Assembly: GCF_047308265.1 (NCBI RefSeq)
Contig: NZ_JBKQWY010000005.1
Location: 324,960 to 388,959 of the forward strand
DNA from: Maricaulis sp047308265
GTDB taxonomy: Bacteria > Pseudomonadota > Alphaproteobacteria > Caulobacterales > Maricaulaceae
Length of the DNA: 64,000 nucleotides
Reading direction: 5' to 3'
Below, one piece after another: positions 26,996-35,637 of this stretch (position 1 is the first letter of the stretch; each line of letters begins with the position of its first letter). The position numbers and the translations under genes are program-made. The notes beneath the pieces were generated by a model, which was given only the letters and a program-made list of their open reading frames with translations, had not been told where the DNA came from and did no database searches.

Positions 26996-27361
26996 TCAGG
27001 CCGCCTTGGGCTGGCTCACGATCTGATTGTGCTCGTCAAACAGAACGACGGTTGGCTCGAAGACTTCGGCTGCGGCCGCATCCATCCCGGCATAGGCCAC
27101 CACGATGATCCGGTCGCCGGGCTGGGCGAGGCGCGCCGCGGCGCCATTGATGCCAAACGTGCGGCTGCCGCGCGGCGCCTTGATGGCATAGGTGGTGAAA
27201 CGCTCACCATTATTGATGTTGAGCACATCAACCTGTTCGTTTTCGAGAATGCCCGCTGCGTCCAGGAAATCCTGGTCGATTGAGATCGAGCCTTCATAAT
27301 GCAGATCGGCCTGGGTCACGACGGCCCGGTGAAGCTTGCATTTCATCATGGTGAGGTGCAT
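26996..27361 (-). CDS. panD: Aspartate 1-decarboxylase proenzyme
   Basis: 121 residues. Strong match to E. coli PanD through KLHRAVVTQADLHYEGSISI and DQDFLDAAGILENEQVDVLN. The self-cleavage site is Gly24-Ser25 (HYEGS), exactly at the E. coli position; Ser25 becomes the pyruvoyl group that decarboxylates aspartate to beta-alanine for pantothenate and CoA. The catalytic Tyr region TTYAIKAPRGSRTFGINGAAA is intact. ATG 27361 (MHLTMMKCKL) is chosen by alignment and a GGAG nine bases upstream. No panBC neighbours, common in alphaproteobacteria. Confidence 0.96.
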   Translation of the reverse strand: MHLTMMKCKLHRAVVTQADLHYEGSISIDQDFLDAAGILENEQVDVLNINNGERFTTYAIKAPRGSRTFGINGAAARLAQPGDRIIVVAYAGMDAAAAEVFEPTVVLFDEHNQIVSQPKAA

Positions 27362-27565
27362 GGCGCACGACTCCTTACTCAACGTGTGCCGTGCACATAC
27401 GGTGGCTTCGACATTTTTTCAATAATGAACGCTGTGTGACGGCCATGCACAGATGTGGTTCAGCCCTGCGCCCTCACACTCCATTTCAATCCTGACCGGA
27501 AGTGTTGGCCAGTTGTCACCTGGTTCTGGTAAGCTACCGGTCATGAAGCGGGATGGGAGGGGTTC

Positions 27566-28381
27566 ATGAGACGAACCTGTGCGTTCATTGTGTCGGTGAG
27601 TTTATTGGCGCTGAGCTTGGCACCGACAGGTCTGGCGGCTGTGACCGCCCAGACCTCACAGCAGGACCCGAGCCCCGGCACATCACCCACCACTGGACAA
27701 GTGCCCTCGCTGCAAGCTACGCCGATACAGACAACACCGGTACAGATCGACCCCAATCAGGTGCAGGCCCTGCCCTCGCGCACCTTGCAGATTGATCCCG
27801 AAGTGCTTCAGCGCTTCCAGGCCGCGCAGAACGAAGAGCCCGACGAACGCGATCCGCGCGCTGTGCCCGTTGACTGGAACCGTGTCTCCACGGACATACA
27901 GATTCAGCAGCGCCAGTATTTCAACCCGACGGTGGGCAGCGAGATTCAGATTCGCCCGTTCATCCTTCCGCGTAATCCTGATGCCGGCAATGCACCGGTG
28001 GCACGCCTGCCCATCCTTATCCCGACCCTGAGCGCATTGGGCATTCGCCAGGACGCACCGGCCTTCCTGTTTCCCCAGCGCTATTTCTACACCTATTCCG
28101 TGAGTGATAACGGCCTGCTGGTGGAGGTTTTCGGTACACGCCTGGCGCATAATCGCGCACCGGACGATCGATCCGGGCGGCGCTTGCGGGTCACCGATGG
28201 CGAGGGCCTTCGCGTTGAGCGAACCGAATACGGGTTTGATGTCAGTTTCAACCGCTTTGGTGTCGCCTACACGGTGACCGTTGAGTGTGACATTCCACGC
28301 GCCGATACACGCTGTACGGGCGAGACGTATGCCCGAGACCTTGCCCGCACGCTGTATATCGCCGGCGGAACGCCGGATTAG
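27566..28381 (+). CDS. Hypothetical secreted protein preceding an M23 endopeptidase gene
   Basis: 271 residues. Signal peptide MRRTCAFIVSVSLLALSLAPTGLAA then a Gln/Pro/Thr-rich disordered stretch (residues ~28-75). The C-terminal half is a compact domain: ILIPTLSALGIRQDAPAFLF, RYFYTYSVSDNGLLVEVFGT, ERTEYGFDVSFNRFGVAYTV, and a Cys pair (VECDIPRADTRCTGE) that probably forms a disulphide in the periplasm. Family not recognised. GGGAGGGG lies just before ATG. The M23 gene begins 11 bases after its stop, so both are co-expressed and this protein probably helps the wall hydrolase. Confidence 0.7.
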   Translation: MRRTCAFIVSVSLLALSLAPTGLAAVTAQTSQQDPSPGTSPTTGQVPSLQATPIQTTPVQIDPNQVQALPSRTLQIDPEVLQRFQAAQNEEPDERDPRAVPVDWNRVSTDIQIQQRQYFNPTVGSEIQIRPFILPRNPDAGNAPVARLPILIPTLSALGIRQDAPAFLFPQRYFYTYSVSDNGLLVEVFGTRLAHNRAPDDRSGRRLRVTDGEGLRVERTEYGFDVSFNRFGVAYTVTVECDIPRADTRCTGETYARDLARTLYIAGGTPD

Positions 28382-28392
28382 GGAGGCTGAAC

Positions 28393-29352
28393 TTGTCCCG
28401 GACTGTCGAAAAATCCCTCGCTGCCATCATCGCCGTCGCGGGTTTCGCGGCCGGTGCCCTGTATTGGCCGGAAGACAACCCGGCGCCCTCCGATCCGGCT
28501 CCGCTTCCCGCGCCCGAAGACCCGGTGGAGCCCGAAGAACCTGCGGAACCTGAAGCACCCGCTGAGCCTGAAGCACCCGCTGAGCCTGAAGAGCCTACGG
28601 AACCTGAAGCGCCTGCGGAACCTGAGGAGCCTGCTGAGCCCGAAGAGCCCGAAGAGCCTGCGGAACCTGAGGAGCCCGCCGAACCGGCAGAGCCCGCTGA
28701 GCCCACCGATCACGCCGGTGACGTCTTCACCTGGCTGCCAGCCGGTGATCTGGTTGAAGACAGTGGCACCGGTCAGACCGTGGCTGTGAATTATGTACCG
28801 GACATGCGTTTCCCGATGGAGATCGCTCGGGCCTTTGCCAACAGCCAGGTCTATGGCGCTGGAGGGTATATGGGCCCGGCCGGTGGCCAGTGTGCCGACA
28901 GCAATTACAGCTATGCCTGGCGTGACAATTTCTGCGAGACGCGCGGGTATGGCACGCCGATGTGTCCGGCGGGTACGGGCCACCAGGGACAGGATATTCG
29001 TCCCGCCACCTGTACCGATGCCGTCCACTGGGCGGTGGCCGCCGATAGCGGCACCATCACCTCGATCGGCTCCTATTCCGTGCGTTTGATGAGCGATGAC
29101 GGCGTGCGCTACACCTATCTTCACCTGGACAAGAGCGCGCTTGAAGTGGAGGTCGGCGATACGGTCTCAAAAGGCGATCGGATCGGTCTGGTGTCCAATG
29201 AGTTTGGCGGGACAGCCACCACTATCCACCTGCATTTCGAGATCCGCATGGCTGTTGATACAGGTGGTGGTGCAATCGAGAATACACATGTGCCGCCATA
29301 CATGGCTTTGGTTGAAAGTTATCAAAGGCTTATCGATGGAACGGACAGCTGA
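28393..29352 (+). CDS. M23 (LytM) peptidase-fold protein with Glu-Pro repeat spacer
   Basis: 319 residues beginning at TTG 28393 with GGGAGG seven bases upstream. An N-terminal membrane anchor (LAAIIAVAGFAAGALYW) is followed by a ~70-residue spacer of EEPAEPEAP-type repeats (residues ~36-105), a rigid acidic stalk through the periplasm. The catalytic domain has the M23 zinc set: HQGQD (HxxxD), YTYLHLDKSALEV and the HLHFE (HxH) box. A cysteine-rich insertion (CADSNYSYAWRDNFC, MCPAGTG, PATC) precedes it. M23 enzymes cut peptidoglycan cross-links; since the zinc ligands are intact, activity is expected. The spacer DNA is itself repetitive. Confidence 0.88.
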   Translation: MSRTVEKSLAAIIAVAGFAAGALYWPEDNPAPSDPAPLPAPEDPVEPEEPAEPEAPAEPEAPAEPEEPTEPEAPAEPEEPAEPEEPEEPAEPEEPAEPAEPAEPTDHAGDVFTWLPAGDLVEDSGTGQTVAVNYVPDMRFPMEIARAFANSQVYGAGGYMGPAGGQCADSNYSYAWRDNFCETRGYGTPMCPAGTGHQGQDIRPATCTDAVHWAVAADSGTITSIGSYSVRLMSDDGVRYTYLHLDKSALEVEVGDTVSKGDRIGLVSNEFGGTATTIHLHFEIRMAVDTGGGAIENTHVPPYMALVESYQRLIDGTDS

Positions 29353-29424
29353 AACTCCGCTTCGGACAACCGTATTTTAACGTCACTGCGCTAAGCCTCC
29401 AGACTGTGTTCTGGAGGATTGGCC

Positions 29425-31857
29425 GTGGATCGCCGTTACTTGCTGCCGTTTGCATCAGCTCTGTCGTGCCTGGTTTTGTTTGCGTCTGTCGCAGGATATC
29501 TGCGCGCACGTGAAAACTATGCAGCCGCCCTGAGGCTGAAAGAGATGGCCGACCATGTCGCCACCACACTCGACACCCGCATCACCACAGACATGGATAT
29601 TCTCAACCGCATGGCCCTGCGCTGGTCTCTGGCCGGGGGGACGGAGGAAGCCATCTGGCGTGTCGATGCCAACAGCCTGGTGACATCGAGACCCGAAATT
29701 CGTGCCATTTCCTGGGCCGATGATCGTTTCCGCGTCCGCTGGACCCAGACCAGCAACGGGGCTTCGGGCGCTCGTGGCATTGATTTACGCTACGAAGAAC
29801 GGCGCGCAGACGCTGTCGAGCGGGCCGTCGCCACCCGGACATCGCAGACAACACACGCCGTGACCCTGTTTGACGGACAGACGGGGTTTCTCGCCTTCTA
29901 TCCGATCTTCATTGATGACACACATCAGGGAACGCTGGTCAGCGTGCATGAACTACAAGCCTTGATGGATCTGGTCGTCCATCCCGATATCGCGCCGCTC
30001 GCCCAGATCACGCTGCACGAAACCGGGCAGGTGGTGTATTCGGAAGCCGATACGGCCCGGGGCACACTGGCCATCGAGCGCATCATCGAGTTTCCGGGAT
30101 CGGTGTGGATTCTGGAGGCGCGCCCGACACGCCAGCTCTATCGACAGGAGCACTCCGCCGTTCCACTCATTCTGGTCCTGATGGGATGTGTCACCTCGAT
30201 CGCGGCCGGCTTCGCCGTTTATGCGCTGCAACGGGCCCGGGCGCGCCGCGATCGCCTGATGAAAGAGAAAGAGGCCGCGCTGGAAGAATTGCAGACCAGT
30301 GAGGAACGCTTCTCCCTGGCGGTTCAGGGCTCGGCCGACGGTATCTGGGACTGGAATATCGAAACCGGTGACACCTTCTTCTCACCCCGCTTCAAATCCC
30401 TGCTGGGCTATGAAACCGACCGGTTCGGCGCACATATCACGGCGTTTGAGGAAGCCATCCACCCAGACGAGAACGCCCATATCAATCGCCGCCTCGGGGC
30501 GCACCTCAAACATGGCGGCGAGTTCGACGAACACTGTCGCCTGCGCTGCGCGGATGGCCGGTTTCGCTGGTTCCGCCTGCGCGGCACCGCGGTCCGCGCC
30601 AATGGTCGCGCTGTGCGGATGGCCGGTTCCATCTCGGACATCACGGATCTGGTCGACGCGCGCACCCAGGCTGAGGAAGCCAACACGCTCAAGAGCGAGT
30701 TTCTGGCCAATATGAGCCATGAGATCCGCACCCCCATGAATGGTATTCTGGGCATGGCCCGGGCTCTGGAAAACAGCGCGCTGGAACCCGCCGACCGGGA
30801 CCGGGTTGATCTGATCGTGAAGTCGGGCGACACGCTGCTGCATATCCTCAATGATATCCTGGACCTGACCAAGATCGAGGCCGGACAGCTGGATCTTGAA
30901 AACACTGATTTCACGCTCGAACAGATCGCCGAACGGATTGAGGCTCTGTATGCCATCTCCGCCCAGGAGAAAGGCCTCAGCCTGACTGTGCGTCAAACGG
31001 ATGAAATCGGCCGTGTCCGCGTCGGAGACCCGCTGCGCCTCAGCCAGATTGCCAGCAATCTTCTGTCCAACGCGATCAAATTCACCGATGCCGGCGAAGT
31101 GACCCTGGAAATCGGACCGGATCCAAGCGCCAAAGACCCCGCTCACGTCATCATGACCGTCACAGACTCCGGTATCGGCATGACTGCGGATCAGTGCCAG
31201 GCGGTGTTCGACAAATTCGTCCAGGCCGACACCTCAACCTCGCGCCAGTTTGGCGGTACAGGTCTGGGCCTGTCGATCTGTCATGGACTGGTGACCCAGA
31301 TGGAGGGCATGATCGAGGTCGAAAGCCATCCGGGCGAAGGGACGCGCTTCACGGTTCATCTGGAATTCCCGCTCTCAACCGGGGAGGCCGTCCACACCTC
31401 CGCACCGGTCAATGATCTCAGCGATGCCGACCTGCTGCGCGAAGGACCGGTACGTCGCATCCTTGCTGCTGACGACAATCTGACGAACCGCCTGGTGGTC
31501 AAGGCCTTCCTTGAACCGCTCAATGTCGATCTCGTGGTGGTGGAGAACGGCGCAGAAGCCCTGGAACAGCTCAAGACCAGCGAGTTTGACTGCGTGCTGA
31601 TGGATATCCAGATGCCGGTTATGAATGGCGAAGACGCCATGCGCGCCTTCCGACAATGGGAAGAGACCGAGGGCCGTCCGCGCACGCCGATCATTGCCCT
31701 CACCGCCAACGCCATGGTGCACCAGATCCAGCATTATACGCAGAGTGGTTTCGACGCCCATGTCGAGAAACCGCTGGTCCCTGAAGTGCTTCACCGTACA
31801 TTGCGCCAGCTCATCCAGCGACGCAGCGTGGTCCAGGCCAGTCGCGGCGCCGCCTAG
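29425..31857 (+). CDS. Hybrid sensor histidine kinase with CHASE-like, PAS, HisKA, HATPase and receiver domains
   Basis: 810 residues. Two membrane helices (LPFASALSCLVLFASVAGYL and AVPLILVLMGCVTSIAAGFA) bracket a ~220-residue periplasmic CHASE-like sensor. Next come a PAS domain (FSLAVQGSADGIWDWN, FRWFRLRGTAVR), the dimerisation/phosphoacceptor helix FLANMSHEIRTPMNGILG, the ATPase domain (N-box SNLLSNAIKFTDAGEV, G1 VTDSGIGMT, G2 FGGTGLGLSICHGL) and a C-terminal receiver with VLMDIQMPVMNGED and the Lys of HVEKPL. GTG 29425 has GGAGGA six bases upstream. No separate output gene adjoins it; the single-receiver protein at 61.7 kb is unlinked. The stimulus is unknown. Confidence 0.93.
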   Translation: MDRRYLLPFASALSCLVLFASVAGYLRARENYAAALRLKEMADHVATTLDTRITTDMDILNRMALRWSLAGGTEEAIWRVDANSLVTSRPEIRAISWADDRFRVRWTQTSNGASGARGIDLRYEERRADAVERAVATRTSQTTHAVTLFDGQTGFLAFYPIFIDDTHQGTLVSVHELQALMDLVVHPDIAPLAQITLHETGQVVYSEADTARGTLAIERIIEFPGSVWILEARPTRQLYRQEHSAVPLILVLMGCVTSIAAGFAVYALQRARARRDRLMKEKEAALEELQTSEERFSLAVQGSADGIWDWNIETGDTFFSPRFKSLLGYETDRFGAHITAFEEAIHPDENAHINRRLGAHLKHGGEFDEHCRLRCADGRFRWFRLRGTAVRANGRAVRMAGSISDITDLVDARTQAEEANTLKSEFLANMSHEIRTPMNGILGMARALENSALEPADRDRVDLIVKSGDTLLHILNDILDLTKIEAGQLDLENTDFTLEQIAERIEALYAISAQEKGLSLTVRQTDEIGRVRVGDPLRLSQIASNLLSNAIKFTDAGEVTLEIGPDPSAKDPAHVIMTVTDSGIGMTADQCQAVFDKFVQADTSTSRQFGGTGLGLSICHGLVTQMEGMIEVESHPGEGTRFTVHLEFPLSTGEAVHTSAPVNDLSDADLLREGPVRRILAADDNLTNRLVVKAFLEPLNVDLVVVENGAEALEQLKTSEFDCVLMDIQMPVMNGEDAMRAFRQWEETEGRPRTPIIALTANAMVHQIQHYTQSGFDAHVEKPLVPEVLHRTLRQLIQRRSVVQASRGAA

Positions 31858-31873
31858 GCCCTGATAAGGCGGG

Positions 31874-32128
31874 TCAGGTTTTGGATGGAGCGCGCCGGAT
31901 CCAGTCGCGATTGCGCATCACCAGAAAAACCGGGACCACGACCAGAACGGCAATCATCAAACTCGTCATAAAGTACGGGGGCAAGACCATTTGCGCCTGG
32001 GCTGAAAGCGGAAAAACCCAGCGGCGCAAAACCACGAGGATCAGAGCCAGAATGTAATAGATCAGCAGCGGATAGGTGTTGAAACGGCGCGCGAGCGGGA
32101 AGCACATCCATCGAACCAGCCGAAACAT
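31874..32128 (-). CDS. Hypothetical two-helix membrane protein
   Basis: 84 residues with two membrane helices (YPLLIYYILALILVVLRRW and MTSLMIAVLVVVPVFLVMR) and basic ends. No family recognised. Its ATG overlaps the stop of the yjbQ gene by one base (TGATG), indicating translational coupling to that gene. Confidence 0.65.
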   Translation of the reverse strand: MFRLVRWMCFPLARRFNTYPLLIYYILALILVVLRRWVFPLSAQAQMVLPPYFMTSLMIAVLVVVPVFLVMRNRDWIRRAPSKT

Positions 32129-32556
32129 CAGCGCTCTCCCATAAGCTGACACACGACCTCACGCCGATGCGGCGCGCAGCGGTGCTCGAACAGATAAATC
32201 CCCTGCCACGTCCCCAGGAGCGGACGTCCCGCGTCCACCGGTATACCCAGCGAGGTGGCTGTCAGGGCCGACTTGATATGCGCCGGCATGTCATCGGGGC
32301 CTTCTGTTGTATGCCAGAGCCACGCCATGGACGGGTCATCGGCATCGGGCACAAGGCGTTTGAAAAATTCGTTGAGGTCGCGCTTAACATCCGGATCGGC
32401 ATTTTCCTGGATCACAAGAGAGCAGGAGGTGTGACGCACAAAAACCGTCAGCAATCCCTCGCGAACACCGCTGGTCTCAACCCACTGGCGCACCTCATCA
32501 GAAATCTCGTACAGGCCAGGGCCGGAGGTTGATACAGTCAGACGGGTCAGCGGCAT
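32128..32556 (-). CDS. YjbQ/UPF0047 family protein
   Basis: 142 residues, family length. The signature runs GLLTVFVRHTSCSLVIQENADP, DLNEFFKRLVP, WLWHTTEGPDDMPAHIKSAL, LLGTWQGIYLFEHR and the C-terminal REVVCQLMGE. The family has a secondary thiamine phosphate synthase activity in vitro; its physiological role is unclear. The three conserved histidines (in FVRHTS, HTTEGPDDMPAHIK) form a metal-like site. It is translationally coupled to the membrane protein gene downstream. Confidence 0.93.
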   Translation of the reverse strand: MPLTRLTVSTSGPGLYEISDEVRQWVETSGVREGLLTVFVRHTSCSLVIQENADPDVKRDLNEFFKRLVPDADDPSMAWLWHTTEGPDDMPAHIKSALTATSLGIPVDAGRPLLGTWQGIYLFEHRCAPHRREVVCQLMGER

Positions 32557-32687
32557 GGAGAATCCAGGGGCGGGTCACACAGAGGGCTCATAGCATCATG
32601 ATGTGGTGGAAGACGCAATGCACCGCCCCGCCCGCAGGACGTGCACGATGACGTCCCAGTGCCCTTGCTCATCAGCCCTCGGCCTGT

Positions 32688-33242
32688 CTAGCCCTCCTCC
32701 CACGCTGAACAGGGGGCATCCGGCTCAAGATGACAGCCCGCCTCGATATAGGGTTTCAGTCGGGTTCCGATGAAATGCTGCCAGACCTGCCGCACGGTGC
32801 GGGCAAGGTCTTCATCGATCTCACCATGCATGGACAACTCGACCGTGAAGCGTGTCGATGTGTCGGTGAGTTCGGTCAGGGTCCAGCTGGAGACCAGATC
32901 GACCGAACGCCCGGACAGGCCAAGCGGTCCATGCAGCCGCAAGGATTGAGGCGCATCGACATAGATCACCGTGGCATGCAGGGCACCGTCAGAGGAGCCC
33001 GCCTCCAGACGTTCATAGAAGCGGCCCCCAAATTCAGCCTCGATATGCAGCTCGGCCGGCTCAAGGGCAAAGGAATGATCCCACCAGGGGGAGACATCAC
33101 CCGTAGCCGCGTCCCAGACCTCCTCGCGCGGAGCGTTGATGTCGATAAACACCATCGAGCGAAAGCCCTGCACCTCATACTGGGTCAGTTCGGGCGGCGG
33201 CAGAACGGCCGTCGCAGCGGCGAAGATGAACGGTGTCAGCAT
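32688..33242 (-). CDS. SRPBCC/START-like domain protein (polyketide cyclase-AHSA1 type)
   Basis: 184 residues. A short hydrophobic start (MLTPFIFAAATAVLPPPE) may be a signal peptide. The remainder follows the SRPBCC helix-grip pattern: MVFIDINAPREEVWDAATGD, HIEAEFGGRFYERL, SWTLTELTDTSTRFTVELSM and the long C-terminal helix VRQVWQHFIGTRLKPYIEAG. These proteins bind small hydrophobic ligands. ATG 33242 with GAGGGG upstream is used; the frame remains open upstream because it runs into a ParE-like relic (separate entry). Confidence 0.78.
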   Translation of the reverse strand: MLTPFIFAAATAVLPPPELTQYEVQGFRSMVFIDINAPREEVWDAATGDVSPWWDHSFALEPAELHIEAEFGGRFYERLEAGSSDGALHATVIYVDAPQSLRLHGPLGLSGRSVDLVSSWTLTELTDTSTRFTVELSMHGEIDEDLARTVRQVWQHFIGTRLKPYIEAGCHLEPDAPCSAWEEG

Positions 33243-33353
33243 GGGGGTCCCCTCGTCCTGCCAGTCTTCACGCCCGTGCGGCACACGGATCACGCGAACT
33301 ATATCACCGTCGATGCGATAGAGAATGATGTGGGCGCGAAATTTGTGATGCGC
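33243..33353 (-). pseudogene. ParE/RelE-type toxin relic (C-terminal fragment)
   Basis: The codons read directly upstream of the SRPBCC start encode AHHKFRAHIILYRIDGDI followed by VRVIRVPHGREDWQDEG. This resembles the last two strands and closing HGR-D box of ParE-type toxins (consensus -H-I-YR---D-I-VVRVLHGR-D). There is no matching N-terminal toxin half, no stop before the SRPBCC ATG and no antitoxin gene nearby, so it is a decayed fragment. It accounts for the otherwise unexplained coding-like sequence in the 305-base gap; the rest of the gap holds only the rpoD terminator. Confidence 0.55.
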
Positions 33354-33461
33354 ACTCGGCCATCCACAAACGTCAGGCCGACAATGATCCGGGCCGTGAC
33401 TGATGCGGTGTTCTGCCTGAATGGTGGACGAGGCCCTTCCCGGACTTGGACGCGGACATAG

Positions 33462-33493
33462 AAAAAGCCGGACCTGACAGGCCCGGCTTTTTC
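33462..33493 (-). terminator. Rho-independent terminator downstream of rpoD
   Basis: AAAAAGCCGG ... CCGGCTTTTT with inner ACC/GGC pairing, 55 bases beyond the rpoD stop. Read on the minus strand it ends in a T-run; the flanking A-run makes it bidirectional. Confidence 0.85.
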
Positions 33494-33547
33494 TGGTGTG
33501 TCATTGTGCCGGACCCGGTCCGCGCTTTTAGCAATCGCGCTCGCGGA

Positions 33548-35596
33548 TCAGTTATCCAGGAAAGAGCGCAGCTTGCGCGAACGGCTCGGGTGTTTGAGCT
33601 TGCGCAGGGCCTTGGCCTCAATCTGACGGATACGTTCCCGCGTCACCGAGAATTGCTGGCCCACTTCTTCCAGAGTGTGGTCCGTATTCATACCGATGCC
33701 GAACCGCATGCGCAGCACACGTTCTTCGCGCGGCGTCAGGGACGCCAGAACCCGCGTCGTGGTTTCACGCAGATTGGACTGGATGGCCGCATCGATCGGC
33801 AGGATCGCATTCTTGTCCTCGATGAAATCGCCCAGATGTGAGTCTTCCTCATCACCGATCGGCGTTTCCAGAGAGATCGGCTCCTTGGCGATCTTCATCA
33901 CCTTGCGCACTTTTTCCAGCGGCATGGCGAGTTTCTCGGCCAGTTCTTCCGGCGTCGGTTCGCGACCGATTTCGTGCAGCATCTGGCGCGATGTTCGGAC
34001 GATCTTGTTGATCGTTTCGATCATGTGCACCGGAATACGGATCGTCCGGGCCTGATCCGCGATGGAACGCGTGATGGCCTGACGGATCCACCAGGTGGCA
34101 TAAGTCGAGAATTTGTAACCGCGACGATATTCGAACTTATCGACGGCCTTCATGAGGCCGATATTGCCTTCCTGGATGAGATCCAGGAATTGCAGACCGC
34201 GATTGGTGTATTTCTTGGCGATGGAAATCACGAGGCGCAGATTGGCCTCCACCATTTCCTTCTTGGCGACACGCGCCTCGCGCTCACCCTTTTGCACCGA
34301 GCGCACGATACGGCGCAGATCTTCAATAGGAACACCGGCGCGCTGGGTCAGCTCGGCGATCTCATCACGAATGGCCAGCGCATCCGTGGCTTCACGCTCA
34401 ATGAAACGATCCCAAGCCTTGGACGTCCCGCCCATGGAGTGCGGCCAGTCCGGTGCCAGCTCATTGCCAAAATAGCTGTCGAGGAATTGCGCACGCGGCA
34501 CACCATGCGCATCCGCCATGCGCAGGAGCTTGCCTTCCAGAGACATGCGCTCCTTGTTGATGGTGTAGAGCTGCTCAACGAGCGCCTCGATCCGTGCATT
34601 GTTGAGATGCATGGTCGACAGGCTGGTCACAATCGAATTGTGGAAGCCTTCATACTTCTCGCGGCTCTGTTTCGTGAGGTCCTTGCCCTCGATACGGGCG
34701 GCCACGAGCTTGTCCTGCAGCTTGCGGAATTCAGCAAAATCGCGGGCGATGCTGTCGAGCGTCTCCATGACGCCCTCGCGCAGCTCGGCTTCCATCGCGG
34801 ACAGGGAGAGAGACGCACCTTCGTCGTCATCATCCTCATTGTCCTCGCCGTCTTCGTTCTCGCTGTCGCTCTCACCGTCTTCACTGTCGGAATCCGATTC
34901 GTCGTCAGACTTTTTCTCATCAGACGGAGCCGCACCGGGCGCAGCGCCGGGGATCACACCCTCTTCGCCCTCTTCACCCTCAGTGTCTTCGCCTTCCTCA
35001 CCGGCCTGCTGACCGCCATAGGTGGCATCCAAATCGATGATGTCGCGCAGGAGGACCTGGCCTTCTTGCAGCTCCTCACGCCAGACCATGATGGCTTCGA
35101 AGGTCAGCGGGCTTTCGCACAGCCCACGGATCATGGCATTTCGACCGGCCTCGATCCGCTTGGCGATGGCGATCTCGCCTTCACGAGACAGGAGTTCGAC
35201 CGATCCCATCTCACGCAGATACATGCGCACCGGATCATCGGTCCGGTCGGCAGATGCATTGGTGTTCTGGCCGGTAACAGCGGTCTTGGCGGTGGTCGCA
35301 GCGACCTCGCGGCTTTCGCTCTCTTCAGGAGCCGCCGCGTTGGAGTTGTCGTCGTCCTCGGCCTCGGACTCATTGTCGACGACATTGATGCCCATTTCGG
35401 ACAACTGGGCCAACACGTCCTCGATCTGCTCGGAGGAAAACTCCTCGCTCGGCAGTACGGCGTTCAGCTCATCATGGGTCACATAACCGCGCTTCTTGGC
35501 GGTTTTGATCATGTTTTTGACCGACTGATCCGTAAGATCGAGCAGGGGTCCGTCCTGATGTTCCGAAGCGTCGTTGGCTTCTGCCGGTTTGCTCAT
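33548..35596 (-). CDS. rpoD: RNA polymerase housekeeping sigma factor RpoD (sigma-70)
   Basis: 682 residues. Region 1.1 is at residues ~15-75, region 1.2 at DPVRMYLREMGSVELLSREG (121-140), the non-conserved region from ~160 to 430, and regions 2-4 at the C-terminus with the 2.3-2.4 promoter-melting core FSTYATWWIRQAITRSIADQ and the 4.2 helix LEEVGQQFSVTRERIRQIE. Residues 199-260 of the non-conserved region form a long run of Asp/Glu/Ser (more than half acidic). It directs transcription of housekeeping genes. It lies 41 bases after dnaG on the same strand, the classic dnaG-rpoD macromolecular synthesis arrangement, with yqeY further upstream. Confidence 0.98.
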   Translation of the reverse strand: MSKPAEANDASEHQDGPLLDLTDQSVKNMIKTAKKRGYVTHDELNAVLPSEEFSSEQIEDVLAQLSEMGINVVDNESEAEDDDNSNAAAPEESESREVAATTAKTAVTGQNTNASADRTDDPVRMYLREMGSVELLSREGEIAIAKRIEAGRNAMIRGLCESPLTFEAIMVWREELQEGQVLLRDIIDLDATYGGQQAGEEGEDTEGEEGEEGVIPGAAPGAAPSDEKKSDDESDSDSEDGESDSENEDGEDNEDDDDEGASLSLSAMEAELREGVMETLDSIARDFAEFRKLQDKLVAARIEGKDLTKQSREKYEGFHNSIVTSLSTMHLNNARIEALVEQLYTINKERMSLEGKLLRMADAHGVPRAQFLDSYFGNELAPDWPHSMGGTSKAWDRFIEREATDALAIRDEIAELTQRAGVPIEDLRRIVRSVQKGEREARVAKKEMVEANLRLVISIAKKYTNRGLQFLDLIQEGNIGLMKAVDKFEYRRGYKFSTYATWWIRQAITRSIADQARTIRIPVHMIETINKIVRTSRQMLHEIGREPTPEELAEKLAMPLEKVRKVMKIAKEPISLETPIGDEEDSHLGDFIEDKNAILPIDAAIQSNLRETTTRVLASLTPREERVLRMRFGIGMNTDHTLEEVGQQFSVTRERIRQIEAKALRKLKHPSRSRKLRSFLDN

Positions 35597-35637
35597 TTAT
35601 TCGCCCTTGTTCACACTGTTGCGCCGCAGCGTGATTG

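Noticed and set aside
28493..28710. Glu-Pro-coding repeats as a CRISPR or satellite array
   Set aside because: The repetition is in-frame codon repetition within the M23 gene spacer, without unique spacers.
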